A stretch of DNA of 64,000 nt from NCBI GenBank assembly GCA_016801845.1, contig CM028931.1, positions 13,091,555-13,155,554 of the forward strand, written 5' to 3'. Below are positions 25,325 through 38,755 of the stretch, in pieces. Within the stretch, counting starts at the first letter, position 1, and each line of letters starts with the position of its first letter. The stretch comes from Polydactylus sextarius (Eukaryota; Chordata; Actinopteri; Polynemidae). The notes under the pieces were generated by a model that saw only the letters and a program-made list of their open reading frames with translations, was not told the DNA's origin and did no database searches. Position numbers and translations under genes: made by a program.

Positions 25325-25804
25325 CTGAATGAGACGGCCTTGTTCAGTTTGCAGTGTGTTAAGGTCTTGCCCCAGGCTGCCCTGCCCCCTGCGAAGGGTT
25401 TCATAGTCCATTTTCAGCTGACCTGCATGGGCTGACAGCTTGGCCACCTCCTCAGCCAGACTGACAAGCAGAGCCCGGTCCTGGCCTTTCACTGACTTCA
25501 GGTCAGAGTCGTGGTCGGTTAGCGAGTGGAGCAGCGATGTCTGCACACCCTCCAGGCGCAAAAAGTTACTGTTATAGTCGGGACAGTTGGGATCAATGAA
25601 GATGTTGATGCGGGAGCCATCGCCTCGCTCGACAGTGACCAGGGCATTGCCTTCATCCTGATTGGTGGAGATGTGGGGGAGGCCATCGGACATGGGTGGG
25701 GCCTGGTAGTGATTCATGAAAAGGATGGTACCAGTTACGGTTACGGCAAGCAATACGGCCACAAAGAGCAGGATAGTGCACAGCAGGTAGCTGCAGCTCA
25801 TCCT
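25325..25804 (-). CDS. fibcd1: fibcd1 coding exon 2 (transmembrane anchor and stalk)
   Basis: This 480-bp exon encodes 160 residues (25-184), phase 0 at both ends. It starts after TTGCAG with RMSCSYLLCTILLF. A single hydrophobic segment at about residues 30-53 (YLLCTILLFVAVLLAVTVTG and following) is the signal-anchor of this type II protein. The ectodomain stalk follows, with the family-typical LVTVERGDGSRINIFIDPNCPD block, then a heptad-like coiled-coil region ending LNTLQTEQGRLIQ. The donor is CAG|GTGAGT (25324-25323). The order and sequence agree closely with vertebrate FIBCD1, where this region drives oligomerisation below the ligand-binding domain. It is separated from exon 1 by 31.6 kb and from exon 3 by 10.2 kb. 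No stop or frameshift is present. Confidence 0.96.
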
Positions 25805-27744
25805 CTGCAAGTAGGAAACAAGAAAGGAAGAAGCAGGAGAAAAAGTGTGAATCGCAATTGCTAGAACATAAGAAATTACAGCATAACACCTGACATAGTC
25901 AAAAAGAAATGACTTTCATCCATCACAGAGGATATTTTGAATGCCAGATGCTCAGTACTCAGTGATATAACTATACTCCCATCTGTCAAAATGTAGTTTT
26001 AAATGATTTATGCAGCAACAGAATGTAGATTCTTTTCAACTGCCAGCCCTCTTGAAAATCAGACACTTTTTACCCAAGCACCCTGCATGCCATTAAAGTA
26101 GTGGTGGTGAAGCGGATGAAGGATGCTACCTTGAGACACTTCTGAGAAACACACAATCAAGGCGCCAGTGTTCTGTCTTTACAATTCTCAGACTGGAAAG
26201 AAAACAATAAAAAAACTAAAAGAAAAACTAGTGGCCAGGAAGAGAAAGTAAAACAAAAGTGACTCAGACAGCCAATAAGTTGTAAATGAGAGAACAGAGA
26301 GTAGAATCCTCTTAAAGGAAAAAGGCAGACCTGGTAGACAACTCACTCTCTCCAGTAACATAGTCTCCATTAACTGGACCATAAATGGCCTGTATGATGG
26401 CTCTTTATAATCTGGCAGCATTTTTTCCAGTCATGTTGAGAAAACTAGCGATGGATAGGAAAGAGCAATATGGCCCACATATGTATGATTAACACTGCTT
26501 TGCTCCCCCTTATCTTCCTCCATATGAATCACCAACTGATCTCTGTTGTTTTTTTTCTTTTTACTCTGGAGAATGTTCTCTCTCTAAGAGAATGTGTGGG
26601 CAGGTGTGTGGTGCGAGTGTTTCTTATCTCTTTGTACGTGGAAGTGAGACTGAGAGCAAGCTCATTAATATGTAAATTGGTTACACAAGCACAGTGAAGC
26701 ACACTAATAGACAGCTAATGGTCTGCTTTACGAGAAAGGTTTATGGTTTCTTTAATGTGAGGAAAATCAATTGTGTTGTGCAGGAAATACACCTATCCTC
26801 TGTGTTTACCCACTGTCTTTAAGGTGGAAGACATAAAAAAGTTACAAGTGTCCAAACAACCCGTCTGTTGAGAGACTTCAATGTGTTTTTTGACTTAGTT
26901 TAAGTCAAATTTTTGCTAGCATTATTCCTTGACACAGATTTATTTTTGTTTTATTATGTTATGTCTGCTATGGCTACCTCCATCTTTTTGTTACCATGGT
27001 TACAGTTGCCTGTCGCGAGTTGTCCATGTCCCTCCGCTCTGCAGTGGTACAGACAGACTGACTCACCTCAGTAAATCTAGTTTATCATTTCCAAACTCTG
27101 TGTTAACACAACCGCTCTCTATAATCTAATCCAGTACAGTTGTTCCTGTTAATCTAGGATTACTGCAGCTACCTGTGCTGCGAGTGTGAGTCATACACAA
27201 GATGGATTCACTCATTTATTCACAAACACGCCACTCTTTTTTCTGGCTTTAGTTTGTGAGGAGACGCCATATGATGGGATAACATCTCAAGTGAACAGCC
27301 AGAAGGAGATTTGCTGCAGACATTAATCTTGGAAATTACTAATTCCTTTTCACGGAAACACAAAAGTAACATTAATATTCCGTTTACAATACCCGTTAGA
27401 TATGTCAGCTTACCACTTTATAAATGTAAAAGTGTGTTGCCTGCATGTTTTTGTAGCTTGTCTTGACTTAATTCTCAGTGGTTTTTGATAAATTAAATTA
27501 ATAAACAGGTATTACCTCATAACACTAATGTTAAACACATAATAGTCAGAAATGTTTCTTATTAACAGTATTACAACAGGTCAAGTAGCTAAATCATCTT
27601 TTTAGCAAGAGATGTTTTGATTTATTCTGTCTATCAGAACAGAATAAATCAGAATCAGAATAACTTATCAGTTATTGTTCAGTTTTTATTGAAAAACTGA
27701 ATTTTATTTTAAGACTTTGTCTGCAATATAGCTTATTATGAAAC

Positions 27745-27960
27745 TAGTGGTGTAAATCATGATATGATATTATGCTATATCAATTCTTTGGACAACAATA
27801 CAATATTTGCCATTATCACAAAGTCTGTCACAAAACAATTTTGAAATTGATTCAGAGATCTACAGTTGGTATGAAAAGATATCATTATTGTCATTAATAT
27901 TAACAGATCATTAATCATTGAATCAATGTATCAATCTAGATTGATGGGTCCTTAAATCCC
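27745..27960. mobile_element. Possible hAT-type fragment
   Basis: The sequence GTGGTGTAAATCATGATATGATATTATGCTATATCAATT resembles the terminal region of hAT elements whose ends contain repeated GATA/TATC motifs. No second terminal repeat or target duplication was found. Weak call. Confidence 0.25.
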
Positions 27961-28561
27961 TTGTACAAAGAATTGTTAGGAGGAAACTGCAGTGGATGGA
28001 TGGGTCAATAAAACAAAGGACTTAGAATAGAACTGCAGTTCATTTCCTGCCTGAAACCAGTAGCTTATGTTGTGTTTTCAACCCTGACAATAACAAAATC
28101 TTTAACCACATTATTATTCTTGTAGCTATGACAACAAAGGTTCACTAATCTGAAGGAAGCACCGATTTTAACTTGAACCTCAGTCTTTTTTCCCAAAGCG
28201 CCACACTAAACCAAACCAAACCATTGACTGTTCCATTAGTTCAACTGTTTATTATTGTAACCATGCCAACAAAAAGTCTGCTATGCCTGCCACTGTTGAG
28301 TCTGTATTTCAGGGGACTCCTGTGGGTCATATTAGAGTGCAGGGACAAACAACCCATATGGCTGCTCAGGCTAGGAGGGTCTCAGTTGTCTCATCATGAA
28401 CCAAAGTAGATGCACACAGAAGAGATTGATGTGAAGCCTGGGAATGGTTTCCTTACATCAGCCCCATTCATACCCCACCTTTCATAACCACACTGCATAT
28501 GTTGCATAAGTTGATGTGTTATTTTAAATTCAGATATAAAAGGCCATTTGTGGGACACTGG

Positions 28562-28640
28562 TAGCTCATGTGGCTAAGCCAGTAAAAATAATAATAATAA
28601 TAATAATAAAAATAAAAAATATATATATATATATATATAA
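28562..28640 (+). repeat. A-box-like motif plus (AAT)n/(AT)n repeat
   Basis: TAGCTCATGTGG (28562-28573) fits the RNA polymerase III A-box consensus TRGCNNANNNGG, as in tRNA-derived SINEs, and is followed by (AAT)n and (AT)n to 28640. No B box follows, so this is at most a SINE stub. The microsatellite itself is certain. Confidence 0.5.
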
Positions 28641-30701
28641 AATGAATAAATTAAAGCATTAGTGTTTTTCTGTGACAGCCAACTTCACCGTGGCTGCTAT
28701 TCATCTGCACGCCACTTATATATATGGAAGCACCGTCACTGCAAACACCCTTAGGCTCTGCTTGTCCAAATGGGTGTCCACAGGCATGTGCACATATTTA
28801 TACAGCACACAGACGCAAGACACATTACATGCTCTCATGCCACTTACATTTCTAATGCACGTGCACACACACACACACACACATAATTTGATCACAGCGC
28901 CTTTTAGCCACATAACTTAACAAACATGCAAACGCATTCACATATTGCGCATGACAAAAACTGGAGCATTGCTTTGTCAGAACCTTCCTACTTCTCTTGG
29001 TTTTCTTACCCAAATACATCATCACAGAAAAGAGCTCCAGGGGAGTTTTGCCGCACATAACATTTTTTCTTTTTTTTTTTGTCTACCTGCGCTAAACATG
29101 TAGACCCTGACTGCACTATGAAATCACTCCTTGCATGTCAAACAGTGTTTTTAGTGTGTATTTGAGTGCAGGTGCAGCTCAGTGATTATGATTGTAAGAC
29201 TGTGCTGTGGGTGTCTGTGCTGTACATAATGTTTATAATGGCTTCACTCTGCGGAATGGAGGCAATGTAACATTAGAACAGTTTCACAGAGCTCTATCGC
29301 CACAGGGCAGAGACATCAGCAGAAGCCATCATTGGCACTGCGCTATATTCATTGCTAGCATACTGATTGTTAACTCAACATGGAGAAGATATAAGACACC
29401 GCCCCCACCCCTTCTTATGCTCATACTGAGACACAGAAGCAGTTCTCACAGATGCCTCCAAGGTAAACATATACGAGTGGCAAATTTTTGTTTGAATTGA
29501 CATGTCTGCCTGGTGACAGCCACATAAAGATGCCTAGTATAGATAATGTCTAATTCCAAAAAGGTGTAAAACACTTTCTGACAGTTTAAGGTAAAGATGT
29601 GTACCAATTTAGACCCAACTGAAGAAATCAAGAAATTGTACTTATAATAGTACAAGTAAAGATACAAAATTGATTTGCAGGAAAAAAAAAGTCCCATAAT
29701 GACTTCTGTAAAAGTGGTTCTGGCCTTGAGACAATTTTTGTGCTCCAAAAACCTAAAATCTTATTCTACTTTATTTTTCTGCCTGACATAAAGTGAGCGA
29801 GAATGAACTAAAAGTCAGTGTGATAATGAAGAGAAGAGTTTCAGCCACATCTTTCTCTGTTTTTCCACTGGTCAATCAAAATGAAACGCAAAAGCGACCT
29901 GCGTCCTGTAACAGCAGTACACAGTCTCACAACTGAGCTGAAAAGCTGTAGTAGGGTAATGACATCGAGAACAGGACGCAAGCAGCCTCTTAACAGTCTG
30001 TGTGTGTGTTTTTTTTAAATGAGTCTCTCAATCTCACAGCAAGAGCCCACTCTTTAATTAGTGACTGACTTTCAGATCCTCTCCTGCCTCTACTCATGCC
30101 ACACCATGGGATTTAAGAGGACAACGGGGAAATTCTGATGGAGAAATAGAAAGAGAAGAGACAGAGAACAAAAGAGAGAGCAAGAGAGAATTCCTCTCTA
30201 TGGAAATGATGTTGTTCTCCCACACAACAGCACTAGCAGATAGTTCTTGGACGAAAGGCTTCATCTGCTCATTAGATAAGCAGGAAGTCAGCAGGAGTCT
30301 TGCAAGCTGTCCATGTTCATTGATACATGTTTTTTCTTTAGTTTTTTGTTTCCTGCAGCATATTTTCAGAGGGGTTATATGCTCTAAAACACACAAAAAA
30401 ATTGGCGATTTTTTTTTACCATTCCATCATCAATCATTTTGACACAGTAGCATCTACTGCGGTAGTTACACCTCTCTTGAAGTCTCACAAGTGTTTGTTT
30501 ATTTTGATACCAAGATTGTTTACATAAGAGTTTGCAATTGCAGAAAAAAAACTCAACTAATCGTGTACATGCATTTTTCGAGACGGAACCTCACGGAAGG
30601 GAAGAAGAGGCTAAAGGATATCATCATATTATCATTATTGGAAAAATAAAAAAAAAAATAATCCAGATTTCTTATTTTTGCCCATATCACCCATCCCTAC
30701 T

Positions 30702-31465
30702 TAGGGCCGGTACCAATACCAATACCTTCACTTCGATACCGGTTCCTTAATGATACTTTTTGCGATACCAATTTTATAATATCAATTCTAACAAAAAGAA
30801 AAATTTTAAAAAGAGTTTTATTTTTCATCTTTGGTATTTTTCCACTCCACGAGCAGTCTTCTTGCAAAAAAAAAAAATAAACAATGAATAATTTCCAGTG
30901 CAAAAGCACAGCTGCAAACAAGTGACAGGTCAGTGTCTAATGTGCACTGCTACATACTGAGGACCTTTTCACTAAACAGTTTTTCTTGAGAAAAATCAAT
31001 ATGTCTGCTTTCTCTTTGCTGCCATTGTTTTTCACTCATTTTACTCTTTTTCACTTAACTTTTAAAACTATTTTTAACTAAAACCATACTTTTTTTTTAT
31101 TACCAGGACAGCTTCTATTCTCGTGTTTTTTTCCACCTACTTTGTTTATGGACTATGTCAAGAGAGCTGTTGCCCGATTGTTTACATCCGCGATCAGCTG
31201 ATGGCACTGAGCTGCTCAAAGATACGACTCAACAAGACCTCAGAGCTACCTCGGAGGAAATAAGAAGGAGGAGAAGAGGATTTAGGGCCGGAGCAAACTG
31301 CAGTGAGAGGAAAAGACAGTACAAACCATCATTACCGTTTGTGACTACAGGGAAAGTACGATCACTCGCCGGCAGCATAATCAGGTCTTGATCACGTGAT
31401 TAACCTCAGGGTACTGAAACTTGGCACCAAAAGACAAGGCAACCGAAGTTTGGTACCCAGCCCTA
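30702..31465. mobile_element. hAT-like non-autonomous element containing a LINE-related segment (copy B)
   Basis: The left end is TAGGGCCGGTACCAATACC and the right end GGTACCCAGCCCTA, forming an imperfect terminal inverted repeat (TAGGGC.GG.TACC). The flanks are TCCCTACT (30694-30701) and CCCCTACT (31466-31473), an 8-bp target duplication with one mismatch, the length hAT transposases make. The interior from about 31018 to 31385 is similar to the 5' part of the LINE-derived repeat at 3826-4195. No transposase is encoded. The element lies in fibcd1 intron 1. Confidence 0.65.
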
Positions 31466-34187
31466 CCCCTACTACCTTCACATTAACACGTGGCCTCTTC
31501 TCACATTCGGGCATACAATCAAACTGCTTTTCCTCATGCTGTTATGATCGCTTCACTCTATTCAAAGAATCAGCAGTGCATCATTGTATCTAATTCTTAA
31601 GTGTGTGTGTGTGCATGTTTGGAAGCTTGTCAGTGGCAAAATGTAATGCGTAATATGCAATAATCCTTCCACTGCCGTCACCAAAGCGGCAAGAAAGCGG
31701 ATTGAGATGACAATCACTGTCAGTGATGCCTAATTCCCCCTGCAGGTGAGCCAGTCACTATTCATAGTGTGCTCCTGTTTTTACTGAGAGGAAATTGAAG
31801 GAGAGTATAGACAAGAGAACATGTAAAGGTTTGAATGTTTAAAAGAATTTTTTTTTTAAAGGTTTCATACCTTGGCCGGGGTCTCTCTGGCAGTTTCTGA
31901 GTCTGACCAGCGATGTTTCAGCTGGGAGGAGCTGGGTACACACTCACAGAACGTCTGCATGGGACAAACAAGACAGGGCCACCAGTGTTGGCGTTTGTTC
32001 GAGTCACATGTGCAATCAAGCATGCAAGCACATGCGCGCAAACACACACGGATACATACACGCATGCACAAACACAGAGAGAGGGAGAGAGATTCAGGCT
32101 TTTAAATATCTGAAATTTTTTTTTTTTAAATCAAAGCACCGTGCTGGAGCATGTTTTCTAAGCCAGTCCCTTGAATACAACATAAAATCATTGTTAACAA
32201 GATAAATGGTGCTGGTGCTGATAAACCTCAACTACCTCCACACATAACTGCACAATGACACAGACAGATTAAGCACGCATCTGTACATCTCAAAGGTATC
32301 AGTGAATTCAATAGTTTATGACAGGCGATCCATCTTCCCAGATATAGCTTTGCTAATGCTCAGTATACGGGAGTTTCCTTCAAAACTAAATAAAAAGGAA
32401 TGAAAAATAGTATTTCAATGAATTTGAGTGGGTTCATTATGTGCGCAGGAGAGTGTGCTCTCATATGGAGGTAGATATGGTGTGGGTGTAAGTATGCAGT
32501 CTGCGAATGCTACATGTTTGGGTTTAAAGTGCGTGCCTCTTTTGTTGCTTGCATGTGCATTTGTCGGTGAGCAGTTCAAGCAAACTGCCCAGATAAAAGC
32601 GGAGTAATTATGAAAGCGGGGGCTTTCTAACTCCTCCAGGAGAGCACGTCATTCTGTGACCTTAAACACCACTGCTCCCACTGTGGAATTGCTCAATTAG
32701 CCTGGGACAATAACACCAACACACACGCACGCACACACACGCACACACATACACACAGTGGGCAAGTGGACAAATACGTACACACAACTGCCTACTTAAG
32801 AGTGGATGCAGCAGACATTATAAATTAATGTATCAGAATGTGTTTGTTCAGTGAGCGTATAGTCATAAACCTGCGTTTAGGGGAATGTGTTGCACCTGAC
32901 TAAGACTAGAAATGCTCTTTGCAATTGCTGTATGAGTTTTTTTTTTTTTTTTTTATGAGAGGTAGAAAAAAAAATATCAAAACAAGCTCAATTTGACAGA
33001 GGCTGATATTAGTTTGACTAAAGCTCCTTAGAGCTATGGAGTTAGGTAGTGCTTCTATCTGACTTGAGCAGGTATGAGTGACCTCTTTCACATTTTGGTC
33101 ATTTAATTTATTGTTAATATCTCAAATATCCCACTTAATGTGGAAAGGCAACATTTTATGTGTAGACGTTTGCAGTTGCACAACCGCAGTCGTCTTCACA
33201 GATGTTTTGTCAGTTGTCAGCAGTTGTGTACTACTGTGTATAAGAGCACCGCCAGTGTTACGATGGCTGACCAATACTTCACCTCTTTGCTTAAAGCATT
33301 CGTTCACTTCCAACGTGTAAGACAGTGAGAGGGGAAAAAAAAGGGGGAAAAAGGCAGCAACAGAGAAAAAAGTAAAAGGAGAGGTTAGGAGGAGGGGAGA
33401 AGGAGATGGAGGATAGGGGGTTTAGGAGAGATGTGCTGAATTCTAATGCGCAGCCTTGGGTCAGTGATAGAAATCTATGTCTGTTCTGCCTAAAACATTG
33501 CAGCTGTTTGTGCTTGCTGGACACAGAGGGGCTACACAGCTACCATTACTAGATAAACACAGGCTCCACAGAAATGCGGCTGAAGAAAACTAACAAGGCT
33601 GCTACACAGCGAAATAAAAACTGGAATGAATATTTATGTTTTAAAAAACACACAAATACAAATAGGTGCACAAGTTCACAGTCGCACATTTGTAGATCAG
33701 ATCAGACATGTCACTAAAACAGGTAACTGGTTTTAATCTTGCAGATGATCTGTGTGTATCTGTGACCAGTTTTGAAAGAAATGTGATTTAAAACTTTTTT
33801 TTTTTCCTTTTCAATTTGCTATGGCTGCATGGCTTTACTAAATCCATATATATATAAATTAAAAACAACACACACCGGTATAAGCCTGCTTAGTTGCAGG
33901 AGGGAAAACAGATAAATAAATAAATAAAAATAAACGCACACTCTTACAAACGCATAAGAAAACACACATAGAACAAAGGTTGTGTGTTGCAGCTGCGACT
34001 CACTCAGATCACTGGCGCACTGCCTTCCCATTACACTGAGCAGCACGTATCAGAGCTTTAGCTTGTTCATCCCCCTGCCTGCTAATGCTCACATTGGGGT
34101 TCTTTGCTGCCTCTCCAAACAAACACATACAGACACACACACCAACAGTGACACACCAGTATCTGCGGTTTTTTTTTTTTTTTTTTT

Positions 34188-34384
34188 GGCTGTGATCCCA
34201 GTGCGGGCATGACTGCTCATCACTGTTTGTCTAGTCGTAATCGGACTCCACAATCTCCACCAGCGGAGAGGATTTATACTTAATAGAATATTTGGACTTT
34301 TTATTGGTTGGGCCTTCCACGTAGAATCCGATCTGATGAGCTAACATCTTAGAAAACAGGAAGGGTTCAGACTTATCCTGGGTG
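34188..34384 (-). pseudogene. Candidate retrocopy tail or orphan terminal exon
   Basis: On the minus strand a frame ending in TAG at 34233-34231 reads DKSEPFLFSKMLAHQIGFYV, then EGPTNKKSKYSIKYKSSPLV and EIVESDYD. Codon choice (many TTC, TAC, GTG, GAG) looks coding. Just before it the frame turns into (CA)-rich non-coding translation after CACACCCAG. The stop is followed by 43 nt and then 19 A residues (T-run at 34169-34187 on the plus strand), which fits the 3' end of a 5'-truncated processed copy, although no AATAAA is visible. I do not recognise the protein. A genuine last exon of an unknown gene, or chance, remain possible; poly(T) runs are common in this window. Confidence 0.3.
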
Positions 34385-36599
34385 TGACTGTATGCGTATG
34401 TGTGCTCTTTTTGAATGAGTGTGTCTACAAGCGTGCGCATACATATGTGTGACATAAAATCTTGCACTATCTGAGAATATTTGGATTGTTTGAACATTTT
34501 GTTCTTAGAATATATTTGCTCACTTTGCTGCATATCTTTATGCACGTTGTATATGAGCACTTGAGAGAGTGTGTGAGTATGACAGGGACTTTAGCAAGGT
34601 GTGCTTAAGCCTACTGTTCACAAAGCCGATAGAGTGGAAGAGGCTTTGCACATATTCACTTGCAGGCTTACTAATCATTTAATAGGACTTGCAGACTACT
34701 AAATGAGGGGACCAAGACTGACAGCTGACGAAAACCGGGAGTAAAAAATGAGAACAGGAAGAAGAATAAAAAGGCACAAGTACTGGTGTGAAAGAGTGCC
34801 TTGTCTGTAGACACTGCTTCAAGGTGTTAACTGCGAGCAAATGAATGGATGAATGAACAGAGCTGTGATATCCCTCCAGAAGACTTATGTAGGATTTACA
34901 GCCTCTCGTTAGAATGCAGTAGCCATTGAATTCAATAACAAAACACCTTTAAATTCCCAACATGACAGATGATAGATGTTTTATTGGCTGAATGATATGA
35001 CGTGTTGGACAGGTCATTTCTAAACCAGTATATGTGTACTGATATGCTCATAATGCTGGTATGTGTTTAGGTAGAAAACAATAAGGTATATAAAAATCCT
35101 TCTAGGATCTAGGATGAATCCTATCATGAATTAGATGGCAGATAAAGAATAAAAAGAAGGTATATCTCTTTATATGTAAGTATAAATGAAAATATGCTTA
35201 GTTTGACAAAAAAAAAAAAAAAATCTTGTTCTGAGTATTCTGTTGTCTGGAATATTCATGAAAGCAATGAACCAATGAGCTAATGAAGCATTCTAAATAA
35301 AAGATTAAATAAAAGATTAGAGTGTAGGATGATGTGCTCACATTATAACTAACATGAACCAAGTACAATTTTGTGATTGGCAGAAACATAGCAATGGATT
35401 ACAAATCTGTGATTACAAGGAGTTTATGGGGTAGTAATTGCATTTATGCCAGTTTTGTATGAAACATACTGACATGACAATGTTCAAAAACATTTGTTTT
35501 GACTGAATACAATTGTTAACAGCAGTGAAGAGGCCAGGTGGTGGATCAGGGTGGATGGCAGGCATACAAAACACATGACTGTCACAGCACAGACCATGGA
35601 TTACAGCTAGGGTTGAGTCCGTGGCAAAAACATTTTGATTAAAGTAAAGAAAACACTGTGGGTTTGGTTAAATTTAAATAAACTGATATAACCCATAGGG
35701 ACAGGGGGCCTTTATCATCAGTGCAACAATGATAAACACAGCAGAGGAACAGTCATAGATTGATTATGTTAAATAAAAGTACAATTAAAAAAAAAATCAA
35801 TACAATCTTATGATTGTCATGGTTACAGTGACAAAGAAATGCTTCAGGAAATATTGGTTATCCATTTCAAAATGGACACAAACAGCAGTTTCCTCTGTGA
35901 CAGGTTTTTTTTCTGAATGATCCATCCAACCACCCTGATTTCCGCCTAACACAGGCCTGCATGACATCACCTTTGACTTTGTCTTAATTACTCTAAGGAA
36001 CCTATGTCACACCCATCTACTTCCAGGTCATGGGTCCTATGCTCGTAAAAATTATGAGAGTCCTTAAGAGATAAACCTTACTTTCTGGTCCCGTCAAAAT
36101 GTGCCTTGGTTTTCAAATATGATGTTTGTGACTCACACTAATAGTCACACTAATAATCATGTAAATTAAGATAGAACATATGTGCAATTCAGGCTATAAG
36201 TCAAAGTAGATCAGAAAATAATTTTTATCTCTCTGTTCACTGCAATGTATTTTTTTTTTTTTTCTATCTAAGTGGGTCACCCGGAAGGGACGTGACATAG
36301 GCTCCCTATAACTGCATGATTGTAATTAAATCTGGCAAATGGTCATAATTAAAAACATGTAACAATTAACATGTATTTATAGGAGCATACGTTTAAAATT
36401 TCAAAACATACAATGAGCTTCATTATAGGAATAAAAACATTAAAAATGCTACATGATAAATAATTATTAAAGTAAATAAATAATTTGTGAAAACACTGGC
36501 TGTTAGTTATAAAGTTGCTGTTGGCAATAAAATTAGGCTGTTGTAAGTTGCCCTAAGCTTTTTTTTTTTTTTTTTCAAAATTTTGGAAGATATGATTTT

Positions 36600-36960
36600 G
36601 TGTCGCTGCTAAAAAGCTCTCTGTAAGCTTAGACAAGCCGATTAGCCAATAGCTAGTTAGCAGCGACTGACGCGTCAAATATAAATACTTACATATGGCA
36701 TCTCATAGATACCGGCTCTGTCCAACTTACAGTGTCCTAAGTTGTGGCACCATTTGTTGACATCATGCAAATACTCAATTGACAGTCGCGTCAAAAGGCG
36801 ACACAGCTGTAAATTGCTACTTCCGGTTAATAGTTTTCAAAATAAGAGCCGCGCGAAACCAACCAATGGGGACGAGGGGGGCGTCTATCAGCTGACTATA
36901 TAATGGGGGAAACTGGGTACACCGTCGACTTTTAGAGTCAAAGACATTCACACCTCGGGG
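36600..36960 (+). promoter_or_regulatory. CpG-rich promoter-like patch inside fibcd1 intron 1
   Basis: This patch has unusual CpG density for the intron (GACGCGTC, TCGCGTC, GCCGCGCG, GTCGAC). It contains an ETS-like ACTTCCGGTT near 36820, CCAAT at 36863-36867 and TATATAA at 36897-36903, spaced as in a rightward core promoter. No open reading frame of note follows. It could be an intronic antisense promoter or the 5' region or LTR of a transposable element; no terminal repeat was found. Confidence 0.3.
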
Positions 36961-38431
36961 CAATTTAAATGCATGCCAGAGCGAAACCAGGATACAGGCT
37001 GTATCTAAGACAATTGCTCATATTTACCCTATATATCCATTACAAAAAAGCTAACAAATTATTAAATTAACAAATTAATATTGCATATCATAACCTTCAC
37101 TCCATAAAACAAAATTGAACTGAAATAACAGTGGAAAACAGAGCATGGACTGCTAAATGTGATGAGAGAGGTGTTTACTTTGCCAGCATCTATATTCTGT
37201 TCTGCAGACCATAGAGATTTGGGTCTGGATATTTTAGAGGACGCTGTCATTGTGGATGTGTGATGGGCAGCATAGCAGTTTTTACAGACTTCAAAGGGAC
37301 TATTCCCCATGCAGCTGAAGGCTGATGACAGCACTGGACATTTTTTTTTTTTTTTATTTGTGGGGATTACTTGGCTACTGGCACACAACACCGATAACAG
37401 TTATACAGTGGAGAAGGAGGAACACACTGCTGTGATTTGGTTACAATACGGCAGTAAGTACATGAGATAACATGAGACAGTCGATAATGGCAGATCCAAC
37501 CCTCGTTTCCTCGTTTTTTCATATGTTGTTGCAGTGTATTATTACAACTGGCAGATTTTTTATTTTTTTTTTTGGATCAATTTCTTACATTCAGTTTCTC
37601 CTACTGATTGGCTGAATCTGCTCAGGGATTAGCTCTTTGGGAAGAGTAAATAAAATATCTTTCAGCACACCTCAGCAATACCGTTTGGCAAAATAAAAAA
37701 GAAACAAGAGAGTTTAGAAACCTAAATTGGAGAAAAACGCAAGAAGTGGGGTAAAATTTGTTAAACTATAGGGTATTGTTCTTTTGAATCCAAGAGGAGA
37801 TATACAGGAGAAGATGTATTTATAATGAGTCCTCTGTAGCCTACCATTGACCAAAGCAGCCCAAGAAAAAAAATGCTTTATTTAGCAGATTTACAGTATT
37901 TGTGAATTGTGAATCCTCGTGTCCTCGAGTAAGTACGTTACACAAACTGAGTAGAGAAACACAATGATCTGCATCAGCTAAAAATGTGTGTATGCAAACA
38001 GCGAGAGAAATTCGCTTTACCTTCAAAATAAGACAGCACGAGGGTGGGGTGTGTGTGTGTGTGTATGGGGTGGGGTGGTAGTGGTGGTGGCGGTGGGTGT
38101 GTTGGGGGTTTGTATGCCTGCGGGAGACCAGGGAGATGAGTTCAATCGTAAGAGACAAATCACCCGCTCTACCCTCCGCTGCTTGTCCTTGGAGCCCAAA
38201 CTGCAATCGGCCACACACGGGGAGTGAGTCTGTCACCCGCTGTCCCTGAGACGCGCGCACGCACCGGAATGCAAAAACATATCACACCACGGCCGCTATT
38301 ATAAAGCACACAATCACTGTGAGGTCAGGATGGCTGCTTCGTGAGCGTGAAGTGTAACGACAAAAGTGAAAGAGAGCTTTCAATTTACTGTGGCTTAGGC
38401 TATATTGTTACCTCTGTTGCCTACTCCTGTT

Positions 38432-38755
38432 CAGGGGCGTCACCAGACAGATTTTACTGGGGCACGTGCCCCAGTATTGATCTGCGGTGCCCCAGTATAA
38501 ATTTCACCAGTAAAAAAAAAAAATCACTTTTGAGTTTTAAGTCTACATAGCATAATATACAAAATGCGCACATAGCTACTTGATATGGTAATTCATTGCT
38601 ACTCTATTCACTCCACATACACAATGCGCACATGGCTACTTAATATGGTAATTTATTCACGGGCAAATAAATTTTGCTCTAGCGCTTTGCTCGCTTGCAT
38701 TAATTATCTGTGCCCCAGTACAGTATTAGAGTCAGTATTAGTCTAGACGCCCCTG
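38432..38755. mobile_element. hAT MITE with perfect 8-bp target duplication
   Basis: The 324-bp element starts CAGGGGCGTCACCAGACAG and ends AGTCTAGACGCCCCTG, an inverted terminal repeat of about 10 perfect bases. It is flanked by identical CTCCTGTT at 38424-38431 and 38756-38763, the 8-bp duplication expected from a hAT transposase. It is too short to code for a transposase. Inside are an 18-bp perfect palindrome (38457-38474), repeated TGCCCCAGT motifs near both ends, and a roughly 40-bp unit repeated twice (about 38559 and 38620, with AATGCGCACAT.GCTACTT). Confidence 0.85.

Noticed and set aside
37841..38260. 139-codon minus-strand frame around a GT-rich repeat
   Set aside because: Translated simple repeat (His/Thr/Pro runs) with no domain.
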